Part shown: one piece after another, positions 1 through 8,117 of the stretch
Layout of the letters: each line of letters begins with the position of its first letter
How positions within the stretch are numbered: the stretch's first letter is position 1
Assembly (NCBI RefSeq): GCF_010671605.1
Contig: NZ_JAABOO010000001.1
Span: forward strand, 1,240,001 to 1,304,000
Direction: 5' to 3'
Source: Leptobacterium flavescens
GTDB lineage: Bacteria; Bacteroidota; Bacteroidia; Flavobacteriales; Flavobacteriaceae
DNA: 64,000 nucleotides
The notes under the pieces: model-generated
The model's input: the letters and a program-made list of their open reading frames with translations, nothing else
Database searches by the model: none
What the model was told of the DNA's origin: nothing
Made by a program: the position numbers and the translations under genes

Positions 1-410
1 ATTCCGGCGGTTTTCCATTGGTATTCCACAGTTCTCAGTTCTTCTTTTTCCTCCCATACATGATCCATTTCCAAAGTCTGATAGTGTTCTTTATACACCG
101 AATTAGCAATAAAGGTCAGGGCCGGTTTGGGTACGATCTCTTTTATAAAAACCACTCCCCTCCTGTCTTCACCTCCTAAAGGACGCTTTACATAAAACCT
201 GAGGTTGACCTCCTCAAAATTCACATGACCAGGGAATTTGAGTCCAAGCAACTTAGTATTTACAAACATAAAGCCCACCAGACTCAGGTAACATCTGCCG
301 TTCCATAGGTCGAGTTCCGTTCCGAAAGGGATATAATCGGAAAGAAGAGATGCATCGATCTCATAATTGGCAATGGCCAGTTTTCTCCATTCTGCTTTTA
401 GGAAGCTCAT
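1..410 (-). CDS. DUF2071 (YqjF-like) protein, 3' end cut off by the window edge
   Basis: Reading leftwards from an ATG at 408-410, an open frame runs off position 1 with no stop, giving about 136 residues. It starts MSFLKAEWRKLAIANYEID and contains LDLWNGRCYLSLVGFMF, the beginning of a DUF2071/YqjF (COG3361) protein; the full family is usually about 220-250 residues, so roughly half is visible. The biochemical role of the family is not known. A TATCTTTA sequence near 470 on the minus strand is one base from a -7 box. The family call rests on remembered sequence pattern and should be confirmed by a profile search. Confidence 0.75.
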   Translation of the reverse strand, partial: MSFLKAEWRKLAIANYEIDASLLSDYIPFGTELDLWNGRCYLSLVGFMFVNTKLLGLKFPGHVNFEEVNLRFYVKRPLGGEDRRGVVFIKEIVPKPALTFIANSVYKEHYQTLEMDHVWEEKEELRTVEYQWKTAG

Positions 411-496
411 ATTGGTTTAGTCAGAAACACGTTCGATTGCATTCACAATCCGTTTGTTGAACTAAAGATAAGTATTTGAAGGTGGTTCAGAAAGAC

Positions 497-1024
497 CTAC
501 TTTAAAGTATTTAGCATTCCCTGAATACGTCTTTCAGTTTCCTCTTTGGTGATTCCGTCATAATAATCCTTAACCAAAGGATGATCAGAACTCTCATGTG
601 GAAAGATCTCAGGTCTGCTGTTTCCTTTTTTTGTCATAACATCCGTAGGGATCATTGCAGCTTCCTCATATTGGGGGATACTATTACACAACCAACCGAA
701 ATAGCCTGTTTCGTGATTCTCGTTATTGAAATTTGACTTATAATCGTTGTAACTTTTCTCACTTAAGGATACCCATACTCCATATTCAAGGTCTTCGCAG
801 TGATCATTAACTTTTTGAAAGAGTACTACCCTGATAAAACGGTCTGTCTGATCTTCATATCTGATCTCACAAAAATCAGGGTTCAGTTCTGCAATAGTTG
901 ATTTTTGATGTTCGGTAAGGTATTCATAAGGATCAGGAGATCTAAAACCTAAAGCTGGCCAGTCATCATGAATCTGACCACATTCTGAGCACTTATATTT
1001 TAATTGTTCTTCTTTTCCTTCCAA
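497..1024 (-). CDS. DUF2199 domain protein
   Basis: A 175-residue protein that opens with a CxxC knuckle (KCSECGQIH, residues 10-18) and contains GYFGWLCNSIPQYEE and a C-terminal HPLVKDYYDGI segment, all typical of DUF2199 (COG4899). Its function is unknown. The only start that keeps the cysteine pair is a TTG at 1022-1024; the next ATG codons lie after residue 120 and would destroy the domain. It begins 22 bases after the dnaE stop on the same strand, so read-through from dnaE is likely. The TTG start and the lack of a clear ribosome site are the weak points. Confidence 0.75.
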   Translation of the reverse strand: MEGKEEQLKYKCSECGQIHDDWPALGFRSPDPYEYLTEHQKSTIAELNPDFCEIRYEDQTDRFIRVVLFQKVNDHCEDLEYGVWVSLSEKSYNDYKSNFNNENHETGYFGWLCNSIPQYEEAAMIPTDVMTKKGNSRPEIFPHESSDHPLVKDYYDGITKEETERRIQGMLNTLK

Positions 1025-1046
1025 AATACACTAATACAAAACCCCG

Positions 1047-4000
1047 TTAATTTAACTTATAATACACCTCCTGCTTGTCGAGTTCTTCCAGTAGTTCGTT
1101 AGAGATCTTTACCTTTTGTTTGCGGCTCGGCATATGCAGTTTGATCTCTTCCTGCATCTCATATACCACAAAATTTAGCGTATGGTCTCCTCTGTGCATG
1201 CTGATAAGCGATTTCAGGTCGGTAATATGATCTTCCTTCAGTTGATTGATATCCAGTTGAATGGTAAGTTTCTTAGCCTGGGATTCCATAATATCCTGCA
1301 GCATCTGAATGCCGTTAAACTGTATCCTGGGGTCGCCTTTTTTACCGGTATCCTTATTTACCCAGCCTTCCTTGATAAAGGCCCTGATATAGGTAAAGGA
1401 ATTCACCATTAAAAAGTGACGGTATTTTAAATACTCTTCTCCAAAGATCCTGAATTCATAGGATTCGGTATAGTCCTCTACCGTAAAAGCTGCCCAGCCT
1501 TTCCCATTCTTGGAAACCCGGTGTTGCACGTCGGTAATAACCCCGGCAAAGGTAATTTCGCGGTTTACATAATTCTCCATTTCGCTGAAGATAGAGAGAT
1601 TGCCGTTACAGAAATACTGCATCTCTATCTTAAAATCATCCAGCGGGTGGCCCGACAAATAGATCCCCACTACTTCTTTTTCCCTCCTGAGTTTTTCCAT
1701 GGTTCCCCATTCTTCGCAGGGAGGTACGACAGGTTCCGGGATCTGTACTTCACTCGCATCGCCAAAGAGGCTTACCTGTGCGGAGTTCTCATTTTCCTGA
1801 TATTTTGCCCCGTAGCGGATGGTCTTTTCCAGGAAGGACATTCCCTCTCCGTCATTATGGAAATACTGCGCCCTGTGCGTATCGGCAAAGGAGTCGAAGC
1901 CTCCGGCAAGGGCCAGGTTTTCAAAAGCTTTTTTATTGGCAGCACGAAGGTCTATCCGTTTGGCCAGGTCAAAAACCGATTTGTATTTCCCGTCTTCCTT
2001 ACGGGTCTCTACAATGGTATCTACCGCAGCCCTTCCAACACCTTTTATCGCCCCCATTCCAAAGCGAACCGCATTGTCCTGGTTTACGGAGAATTTATAA
2101 TAGGATTCGTTTACATCAGGTCCGAGTACATTTAGTTTCATTCTTTTGCACTCCTCCATAAAGAAGGTCACCTGCTTGATATCGTTCATATTGTTGGAAA
2201 GCACCGCCGCCATATATTCTGCCGGATAGTGTGCCTTGAGATAAGCCGTCTGATAGGCGATCCAGGCATAACAGGTAGAGTGCGATTTATTAAAGGCGTA
2301 GGCCGCAAAGGCCTCCCAGTCTTTCCATACTTTTTCCAGTACATCCCGGGGGTGGCCGTTGGCCTCTCCTCCGTCCAGGAATTTAGGTTTTAGCTGTGCC
2401 AGCAGGGCAAAGATCTTTTTTCCCATCGCTTTCCGCAAAACATCGGCTTCACCTTTGGTAAATCCTGCCAGTTTCTGTGAAAGCAGCATCACCTGCTCCT
2501 GGTATACCGTGATCCCGTAGGTTTCCTTAAGATATTCTTCCATGGCAGGAAGATCGTAGGTGATCTCTTCCTCGCCGTGCTTTCTTTTAATAAATTTCGG
2601 AATGTATTCCAATGGCCCCGGTCTGTACAGGGCATTCATAGCAATAAGGTCAGCAAAAACAGTGGGTTTCAGCTCCTTCATGTATTTCTGCATCCCGGCA
2701 GATTCGTACTGGAAGATCCCAACAGTTTCTCCTCTCTGGAAAAGTTCATAGGTCTTTTCATCATCCAGCGGGAAGTTCTCGGGATCGAGCAGGATCCCAT
2801 GCTTTGCCTTTACAATTTTTACCGTGTCTTTTATAAGGGTAAGCGTTTTAAGTCCGAGGAAATCCATTTTCAGGAGTCCGGCACTTTCCACTACCGAGTT
2901 ATCGAACTGGGTAACATAAAGATCGGAATCCTTTGCGGTGGCTACGGGAACGAAATTGGTAATATCGTCGGGGGTAATGATCACCCCGCAGGCGTGAATT
3001 CCCGTATTCCGTACCGAACCTTCCAGGATCCTTGCCTGGTTAATGGTCTGTGCTTCCAGATCTTCTCCTTCCGAAAGGTTTTTAAGCTCATTTACCTTAT
3101 CCATCTCATCGGAACGGAGTTTGGATTTCAGTTCCTTATCGTCCAGTTTAAAGATCTTCCCCAGTTTCATATTGGGGATCAGCTTGGCGATCCTGTCGGC
3201 ATCTCCCAGCGGCAGATCCAGCACCCTTGCCGTATCGCGGATAGAGGATTTGGCTGCCATGGTACCGTAAGTAACGATCTGAGCCACCTGATTGGCTCCG
3301 TATTTCCCGATCACATAATCCATTACCTTTCCTCTTCCTTCATCATCGAAGTCGATATCGATATCGGGCATACTCACACGATCCGGGTTCAGGAAACGCT
3401 CAAAAAGCAGGTCGTACTTAATGGGGTCTATATTGGTAATCCCCAGACAATAGGCCACTACCGATCCTGCTGCAGAACCCCTTCCGGGCCCAACGGACAC
3501 TCCCATATTCCGGGCTTCCCGTATAAAGTCTTCCACAATAAGGAAGTAACCGGGATATCCCGTATTCTCAATAACTCCCAGCTCAAAGTCAAGACGGGCT
3601 GTTATATCTTCGGTGATCTCACCGTATCTTTTTTTGGCACCTTCGTAGGTAATATGTTTCAGGTATTTATTCTCTCCTCTTTTTCCTCCGTCATGCTTAT
3701 CCTCTTCCGACTGGAATTCCTCCGGGATATCGAAGGCAGGTAAGAGTACATCACGCGCCAGTACGAAAGGTTCTATCTTGTCTACGATCTCCTGAATATT
3801 CAGGATAGCTTCAGGAAGGTCCTTAAAAAGTTCCTTTACCGTATCTGCATCTTTAAAGTAATATTCCTGGTTTGGGAGCCCGTATCGGTATCCACGGCCA
3901 CGGCCTATCGGCGTAGCTTGTTTTTCACCGTCCTTAACACATAGAAGGATATCGTGCGCATTGGCATCTTCCTTATCTACATAATAGGTGTTATTGGTAG

Positions 4001-5432
4001 CTACCATTTTTACCTGGTGCTTGCGCGCAAATTGTACCAGGATATCATTTACCCTGTCTTCGTCTTCCTGCCCGTGGCGCATCAATTCGATATATAGGTC
4101 CTCTCCGAACTGCTCCTTCCACCAGATCAGTGCTTCTTCGGCCTGGTTTTCACCTACATTCAGGATCTTACTCGGAACTTCCCCGTAGAGGTTTCCGGTA
4201 AGGACGATAACATCTTCTTTATATTTTTTTATGACCTCCTTATCGATACGGGGTACGTAATAGAACCCATCCGTATAACCGATAGAGGACATTTTAGCCA
4301 GGTTGTGATAGCCGTTTTTGTTCTTGGCCAGCATCACGATCATATACCCGTTGTCTTTACGGGTCTTATCGACATGGTCTTCACAGACAAAGAACTCACA
4401 ACCCACAATGGGTTTCATGATCACCTCGGTGGGTGCTTCTCCTTTTTCTTCTGCTTCCTTGTTCTTCTCTTCTGCCGCTTTATTGTGATTGCTTACTTCC
4501 TTTACAAAATGGAAAGCCCCCATCATATTGGCTACATCGGTAAGGGCTACTGCGGGCATTTTGTTTTTGGCCGCTGCACTTACCAGGTCCGGGATACTGG
4601 AAGTTGCCTGTAGTACGGAGAATTGGGAATGGTTATGAAGATGCACAAAACCTGCATCCTTCAGATCCTCTATATTCTGTTCTATCTCCTCTTTGGATAT
4701 CCCCGTAGTTTGCTTGTCCTTCTGAAGTTTCTCCCGCACTTTTCGGGAAGCTTCCTTAAGGTTGATATGTGTAAGACCAATAAGCTGGATGGTCTGCGGG
4801 TTGGCTTCGGAAAAGTTGTGGAAATAGTCAGGAGAGACATCCAGTTCTTCCTGGGTATAGATCCCTTTTCTGATCAGTTCGAAAAAGCAACGGGTCGTTG
4901 CCTCCACATCGGCGGTAGCATTATGCGCTTCTTCAAAACCGTCTCCGAATAAAAAGTGATGCAGCTCGGTAAGTGTCGGGAGTTTGAATTTACCTCCCCT
5001 ACCTCCGGGGATCTGACAAAGGGAAGCTGTTGTTTCGGTACAGGTATCGAGTACCGGAAGTTCCTGAAGGTCGTTATCTACTCCGAGCCGGTAAAACTCA
5101 GCTCCCATGATATTCACATCGAAGCCTACATTCTGCCCTACTACAAATTTGGTTTGCGAAAGGGCCTCATTAAATTTCTCCAGTACTTCTTCGAGAGGTA
5201 CTCCCTGCTCCATGGCCAATTCCGTGGAAATTCCATGTATTTTCTCTGCATCATAGGGAATATTGAATCCGTCAGGTTTTACGAGATAATCCTGCTGGTC
5301 GATAAGCTGCCCCATTTCGTCATGTAACTGCCAGGCAATCTGAATACATCGCGGCCAGTTATCTGAATCTGAGACGGGTGCATCCCATCGCTTGGGTAAA
5401 CCTGTGGTTTCCGTATCGAAGATTAAATACAT
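1047..5432 (-). CDS. dnaE: DNA polymerase III alpha subunit with fused N-terminal 3'-5' exonuclease
   Basis: Replicative DNA polymerase, 1461 residues. Residues 1-190 are a DEDDh exonuclease (DTETTG with D6 and E8; H170 and D175 in AHNATADVEAT), so proofreading is built into the polypeptide, an arrangement known in Bacteroidota. A PHP domain follows from about 262 (FVHLHNHSQFS, metal-binding histidines intact). The palm carries PGRGSAAGS (about 649) and PDIDIDFD, with catalytic D690 and D692. A clamp-binding pentapeptide QVSLF lies near 1219, followed by an OB fold and C-terminal domain. It starts at an ATG. A TATTTTTA box upstream is one base off the -7 consensus. A DUF2199 gene follows after 22 bases. 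This is the main replicase; the shorter DnaE at 10083-13085 is a different type. Confidence 0.97.
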   Translation of the reverse strand: MYLIFDTETTGLPKRWDAPVSDSDNWPRCIQIAWQLHDEMGQLIDQQDYLVKPDGFNIPYDAEKIHGISTELAMEQGVPLEEVLEKFNEALSQTKFVVGQNVGFDVNIMGAEFYRLGVDNDLQELPVLDTCTETTASLCQIPGGRGGKFKLPTLTELHHFLFGDGFEEAHNATADVEATTRCFFELIRKGIYTQEELDVSPDYFHNFSEANPQTIQLIGLTHINLKEASRKVREKLQKDKQTTGISKEEIEQNIEDLKDAGFVHLHNHSQFSVLQATSSIPDLVSAAAKNKMPAVALTDVANMMGAFHFVKEVSNHNKAAEEKNKEAEEKGEAPTEVIMKPIVGCEFFVCEDHVDKTRKDNGYMIVMLAKNKNGYHNLAKMSSIGYTDGFYYVPRIDKEVIKKYKEDVIVLTGNLYGEVPSKILNVGENQAEEALIWWKEQFGEDLYIELMRHGQEDEDRVNDILVQFARKHQVKMVATNNTYYVDKEDANAHDILLCVKDGEKQATPIGRGRGYRYGLPNQEYYFKDADTVKELFKDLPEAILNIQEIVDKIEPFVLARDVLLPAFDIPEEFQSEEDKHDGGKRGENKYLKHITYEGAKKRYGEITEDITARLDFELGVIENTGYPGYFLIVEDFIREARNMGVSVGPGRGSAAGSVVAYCLGITNIDPIKYDLLFERFLNPDRVSMPDIDIDFDDEGRGKVMDYVIGKYGANQVAQIVTYGTMAAKSSIRDTARVLDLPLGDADRIAKLIPNMKLGKIFKLDDKELKSKLRSDEMDKVNELKNLSEGEDLEAQTINQARILEGSVRNTGIHACGVIITPDDITNFVPVATAKDSDLYVTQFDNSVVESAGLLKMDFLGLKTLTLIKDTVKIVKAKHGILLDPENFPLDDEKTYELFQRGETVGIFQYESAGMQKYMKELKPTVFADLIAMNALYRPGPLEYIPKFIKRKHGEEEITYDLPAMEEYLKETYGITVYQEQVMLLSQKLAGFTKGEADVLRKAMGKKIFALLAQLKPKFLDGGEANGHPRDVLEKVWKDWEAFAAYAFNKSHSTCYAWIAYQTAYLKAHYPAEYMAAVLSNNMNDIKQVTFFMEECKRMKLNVLGPDVNESYYKFSVNQDNAVRFGMGAIKGVGRAAVDTIVETRKEDGKYKSVFDLAKRIDLRAANKKAFENLALAGGFDSFADTHRAQYFHNDGEGMSFLEKTIRYGAKYQENENSAQVSLFGDASEVQIPEPVVPPCEEWGTMEKLRREKEVVGIYLSGHPLDDFKIEMQYFCNGNLSIFSEMENYVNREITFAGVITDVQHRVSKNGKGWAAFTVEDYTESYEFRIFGEEYLKYRHFLMVNSFTYIRAFIKEGWVNKDTGKKGDPRIQFNGIQMLQDIMESQAKKLTIQLDINQLKEDHITDLKSLISMHRGDHTLNFVVYEMQEEIKLHMPSRKQKVKISNELLEELDKQEVYYKLN

Positions 5433-5612
5433 AAGTATTCGTTAAGAATTAGAACTATAGAGTGAGGGATAAAAATACATATATTTTTAAGCGAATTGCA
5501 GTGAACTTATCAGGAGTTATTAACGGTTGTTTAGTAGTGAGTGTTGCTCCTACGCCAAGGCTTCGGTGCACGTGGGTGGTGGGTGGTTGATAGTTGTTGG
5601 TTGTTAGTGATT

Positions 5613-5831
5613 GGTTGTTACACCTTCACTAAAGTTTCGGTGTATGTCGATGGTTATTCGATTTGTCATCTCGAGCATCTCGACTACGCTCGATACAGGC
5701 TCGTCGAGAGATGGAATTTGAGGCTTGGTATTTGGAATTTAACCCGCGTTAGGGATTGAAGCGGTATCCTTTTTGAATCAAAAAGATATAGCGGAAAGCC
5801 CGGCCTTTTGACAATCAAAAGGAAACGCCCT
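5613..5831 (+). repeat. Dispersed composite repeat, copy 1
   Basis: This lies in the 530-base gene-free stretch between dnaE and rpsP. It consists of GGTTGTTACACCTTCACTAA, a TTGATGGTTG-type stretch, the palindromic CTCGAGCATCTCGACTACGC block, a TTTGGAATTTAACCCGC block and finally the hairpin element annotated separately. A second copy lies inverted at 13220-13477, and the palindromic block recurs at 62083-62130. Bases 5433-5612 hold only further TTGTTGGTTG-like degenerate sequence and no gene that I can support. Confidence 0.85.
5741..5831 (+). ncRNA. Candidate structured RNA element, copy 1
   Basis: The element reads AACCCGC, AGGGATTGAAGCGG, an arm pair CCTTTTT/AAAAAGATA, AGCGGAAAGCCCGGC, then a perfect hairpin CCTTTTGA-CAA-TCAAAAGG (5804-5811 and 5815-5822), ending ACGCCCT. 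In the second copy (13226-13302, minus) the single-stranded blocks are nearly identical, but the final hairpin has a completely different sequence that still pairs. Such compensatory change suggests structure is selected. It sits just before the rpsP promoter. Rfam holds flavobacterial motifs such as Flavo-1; I cannot tell from here whether this is one of them. Confidence 0.5.
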
Positions 5832-5883
5832 AAAATTCAATAAAATAAAGCTTTAACTTATGCGTGGTTTTTTAAAATAAACG

Positions 5884-5891
5884 TATATTTG
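5884..5891 (+). promoter_or_regulatory. rpsP promoter -7 box (TATATTTG)
   Basis: A perfect match to the Bacteroidota TAnnTTTG -7 box. No good -33 TTTG is seen at the expected distance (TGGTTT near 5865 is weak). It would start transcription near 5897 and give a leader of about 66 bases for the rpsP-rimM operon. Confidence 0.7.
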
Positions 5892-5921
5892 CACCCGCTT
5901 AGTTCTTAGCTAAGTAAAAAA

Positions 5922-5956
5922 ATTAATAACAGAGGTCGTGAACCTCACTAATTAAT
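5922..5956 (+). promoter_or_regulatory. Hairpin in the rpsP leader
   Basis: Inner stem GAGGT/ACCTC (5932-5936 with 5942-5946) and outer ATTAAT/ATTAAT arms (5922-5927 with 5951-5956) end seven bases before the rpsP start codon. A smaller hairpin CTTAG/CTAAG lies at 5898-5914. Position and shape suggest autogenous control by S16. Ribosomal-protein leaders have been proposed for Flavobacteria, but I cannot test a covariance model here. Confidence 0.4.
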
Positions 5957-5962
5957 GCATTT

Positions 5963-6568
5963 ATGCCAGTTAAAATCAGATTACAGAGACACGGTAAAAA
6001 AGGAAAGCCTTTTTACTGGATCGTAGCAGCGGATTCCCGCTCAAAAAGAGATGGTAAATTCCTTGAAAAATTAGGGATCTACAATCCGAACACTAACCCT
6101 GCACAGATTGAACTTAATGTAGAGAATTCTGTACAATGGTTACAAAATGGTGCTCAGCCAACAAATACGGCAAAAAGACTTTTGTCTTATAAAGGAGCAT
6201 TATTAAAGCATCACTTACTTGGTGGTGTGGCTAAAGGAGCTTTAACTGAAGAGCAGGCTGAAGAAAAATTCCAGGCCTGGTTGGAAGAGAAAACCGGAAA
6301 AGTAGAGGCTAAGAAAGATGATCTTGCCAAAGCTAAGGAAGAAGCCAGAGCCAAGCAGTTAGAAGCTGAAAAAGAAATTAACGAGAAGCGTAAAGCAGCG
6401 GCAGCAGAGGCTGAAGCTGAAGCTGTAGCAGAGGAAGCTGCAGAAGAAGCAACTGAAGAGGTTGTTGCTGAAGCTGAAGCAGCTACTGAGGAAGCACCTG
6501 CTACCGAAGAAGCTCCGGCTGAAGAAGCGCCAGCAGCAGAGGAAAACAAAGACGAAGCTGCTGAGTAA
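5963..6568 (+). CDS. rpsP: 30S ribosomal protein S16 with long acidic C-terminal tail
   Basis: Residues 1 to about 85 are canonical bS16 ([20 protein letters not shown], then [13 protein letters not shown]), a structural protein of the 30S body that binds 16S rRNA. The protein is 201 residues against about 80-90 in E. coli. The extra C-terminal part is first a charged helix ([19 protein letters not shown]) and then a low-complexity Ala/Glu tail (about 145-201), a known feature of Bacteroidota S16. It is followed after 11 bases by rimM, whose product matures the 30S subunit, in one operon. Confidence 0.97.
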   Translation: MPVKIRLQRHGKKGKPFYWIVAADSRSKRDGKFLEKLGIYNPNTNPAQIELNVENSVQWLQNGAQPTNTAKRLLSYKGALLKHHLLGGVAKGALTEEQAEEKFQAWLEEKTGKVEAKKDDLAKAKEEARAKQLEAEKEINEKRKAAAAEAEAEAVAEEAAEEATEEVVAEAEAATEEAPATEEAPAEEAPAAEENKDEAAE

Positions 6569-6579
6569 TTTTTGCGGAG

Positions 6580-7107
6580 ATGAAGAAGGAAGATTGCTTC
6601 TATCTCGGTAAAATCGTTAAAAAATATAGCTTTAAGGGTGAAGTACTGGCAAAGCTGGATACGGATGAACCCGAACTTTACAAAAACTTGGAATCAGTAT
6701 TTATTGCTCTCGGCAATAATCTGGTTCCATTTTTTATTGAGGCCTCCTCACTTCACAAATCGGACCTCCTGCGGTTAAAACTGGAAGACGTGACTACAGA
6801 ACAGGATGCGGATGCATTGATGAGATCTGATCTTTACCTTCCGCTGGATCTGCTTCCCAAACTAAGTGGAAATAAGTTCTACTTCCACGAAGTGATAGAT
6901 TTTACCATGGAGGATGTGAATTTCGGAGCAGTAGGAATTGTTAAAGGTATTAACGACAGCACCGCCCAGGCTCTTTTTGAGGTTGAAAGGGATGGAACCG
7001 AGATCCTGATCCCTATGAACGACGAATTCATTAAGGAGGTAGACCGCAAAAACAAAAAGGTTATTGTAGAAACTCCGGAGGGGTTGATCGATCTTTATTT
7101 GGGGTAA
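6580..7107 (+). CDS. rimM: 16S rRNA processing/ribosome maturation factor RimM
   Basis: A 175-residue protein beginning with YLGKIVKKYSFKGEVLAKL, the N-terminal RimM barrel, and ending with a PRC-barrel-like half (GIVKGINDSTAQALFEVERDGTEILIPMNDEFI as two short blocks). RimM binds S19 in the 30S head and assists late 30S assembly. The length is normal for the family. The start is an ATG 11 bases after the rpsP stop, and co-transcription of rpsP and rimM is conserved in many bacteria. No terminator is visible after it; a dispersed repeat follows. Confidence 0.95.
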   Translation: MKKEDCFYLGKIVKKYSFKGEVLAKLDTDEPELYKNLESVFIALGNNLVPFFIEASSLHKSDLLRLKLEDVTTEQDADALMRSDLYLPLDLLPKLSGNKFYFHEVIDFTMEDVNFGAVGIVKGINDSTAQALFEVERDGTEILIPMNDEFIKEVDRKNKKVIVETPEGLIDLYLG

Positions 7108-7167
7108 ATTCCAATACTCCAAAACGAAGTGAAGAAGCAACACCCCTAAAGTCCCCTCAAGGAGACA

Positions 7168-7296
7168 ATGCTAACAACCAGTAACGAACAACCAAGTATC
7201 AAATTCCACCTCTCGACTGCGCTCGAGATGACAAATCAAACAACCAGCAACCAAGAACCATCAACCATCAACCAACAACCAACAACTAAATATCAA
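7168..7296 (+). repeat. Minisatellite and palindrome repeat before trmN6
   Basis: This stretch contains CACCTCTCGACTGCGCTCGAG, a short version of the CTCGAG/CTCGAC palindrome, followed by many irregular AACAACCAACAACTAA-like units that stop about six bases before the ATG of the methyltransferase. The repeat stays open in the gene's frame, so a naive gene call would add 43 spurious residues. Confidence 0.75.
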
Positions 7297-8010
7297 ATGT
7301 CAAAACCATTTCGTTTTAAACAATTCAGTATTCAGCAGGATCGTTGTGCTATGAAAATAGGAACCGATGGGGTTCTGTTGGGGGCGTGGATCGATATTTC
7401 CCATCGGCCGTTTTCCGTACTGGATATCGGTGCCGGTACCGGGCTTATAGCATTGATGCTGGCTCAGAGAAGTACTGCAGAAGTTATAGACGGGATTGAG
7501 ATTGACGAAGATGCGTACGAACAATGTGTAGATAATTTTGAAAACGCTCCCTGGAACGATCGCCTTTTCTGTTATCATGCCGGTCTGGACGAATTTGTGG
7601 AAGAGATTGAGGATAAATACGACCTGATCGTTTCCAACCCTCCTTTCTTTAGCGAGGACTATAGCAGCGGAGATGCTTCCAGAGACAAGGCCCGCCTGAA
7701 CAGCTCCCTTCCCTTTGAAGAGCTGGTAGAAAGTGTTTCGCACCTGCTTTCTCCCGAAGGATATTTTAATACCATCATTCCGTTTAAGGAAGAACAAAAT
7801 TTTATTGCTCTGGCCGAAAAGCACAAGTTATTTCCACAGCGTATTTGCAGGGTAAAAGGACATGCCGATGCCGAAATCAAACGCAGTCTTCTTTGCTTTG
7901 GTTTTGATAAGACCGATCCGGATACGGAGGAGCTGATCATAGAAAAAAGCAGGCATGAATACACAGAGGCCTATATTTCTCTTTGCAAGGATTTTTATTT
8001 AAAAATGTAG
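7297..8010 (+). CDS. trmN6: tRNA1(Val) adenine-37 N6-methyltransferase (TrmN6/YfiC type)
   Basis: A SAM-dependent methyltransferase of 237 residues that should methylate A37 of tRNA-Val. Evidence: the N-terminal MSKPFRFKQFSIQQDRCAMK with the family's GTDGVLLGAW segment, motif I VLDIGAGTGLIALMLAQR, and the N6-adenine motif NPPF in DLIVSNPPFFSED. I chose the ATG at 7297 because the 43 residues upstream come from the intergenic repeat (Asn/Gln/Thr-rich) and the family starts at MxxPFRFKQF. It follows rimM in the same direction after 189 bases of mostly repeat DNA. Confidence 0.9.
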   Translation: MSKPFRFKQFSIQQDRCAMKIGTDGVLLGAWIDISHRPFSVLDIGAGTGLIALMLAQRSTAEVIDGIEIDEDAYEQCVDNFENAPWNDRLFCYHAGLDEFVEEIEDKYDLIVSNPPFFSEDYSSGDASRDKARLNSSLPFEELVESVSHLLSPEGYFNTIIPFKEEQNFIALAEKHKLFPQRICRVKGHADAEIKRSLLCFGFDKTDPDTEELIIEKSRHEYTEAYISLCKDFYLKM

Positions 8011-8022
8011 TTATCAATATTC

Positions 8023-8054
8023 TTTGTTTGGTTTATTTACATTAGCTACTTTTG
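8023..8054 (+). promoter_or_regulatory. Promoter of the acyl-CoA dehydrogenase gene
   Basis: TTTG at 8023-8026, a 20-base spacer, then TACTTTTG at 8047-8054. This is the best two-part Bacteroidota-type promoter in the window. The expected transcript start is near 8060, 58 bases before the ATG. Confidence 0.75.
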
Positions 8055-8117
8055 CTTCAATAATTTTTAAAGAATCCCGCCTGTTTACCATACGGGCTAA
8101 AAAATAAAAACCATCAG

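Noticed and set aside
2577-3743. Long open frame (388 codons) on the plus strand inside dnaE
   Set aside because: It is antisense to a fully supported dnaE, has no domain, and follows from the codon bias of dnaE. The same holds for the other plus-strand frames within 1182-5327 and 10696-13112.
5541-5759. Open frame of 72 codons between dnaE and rpsP
   Set aside because: It consists wholly of the dispersed composite repeat, with no protein-like pattern.
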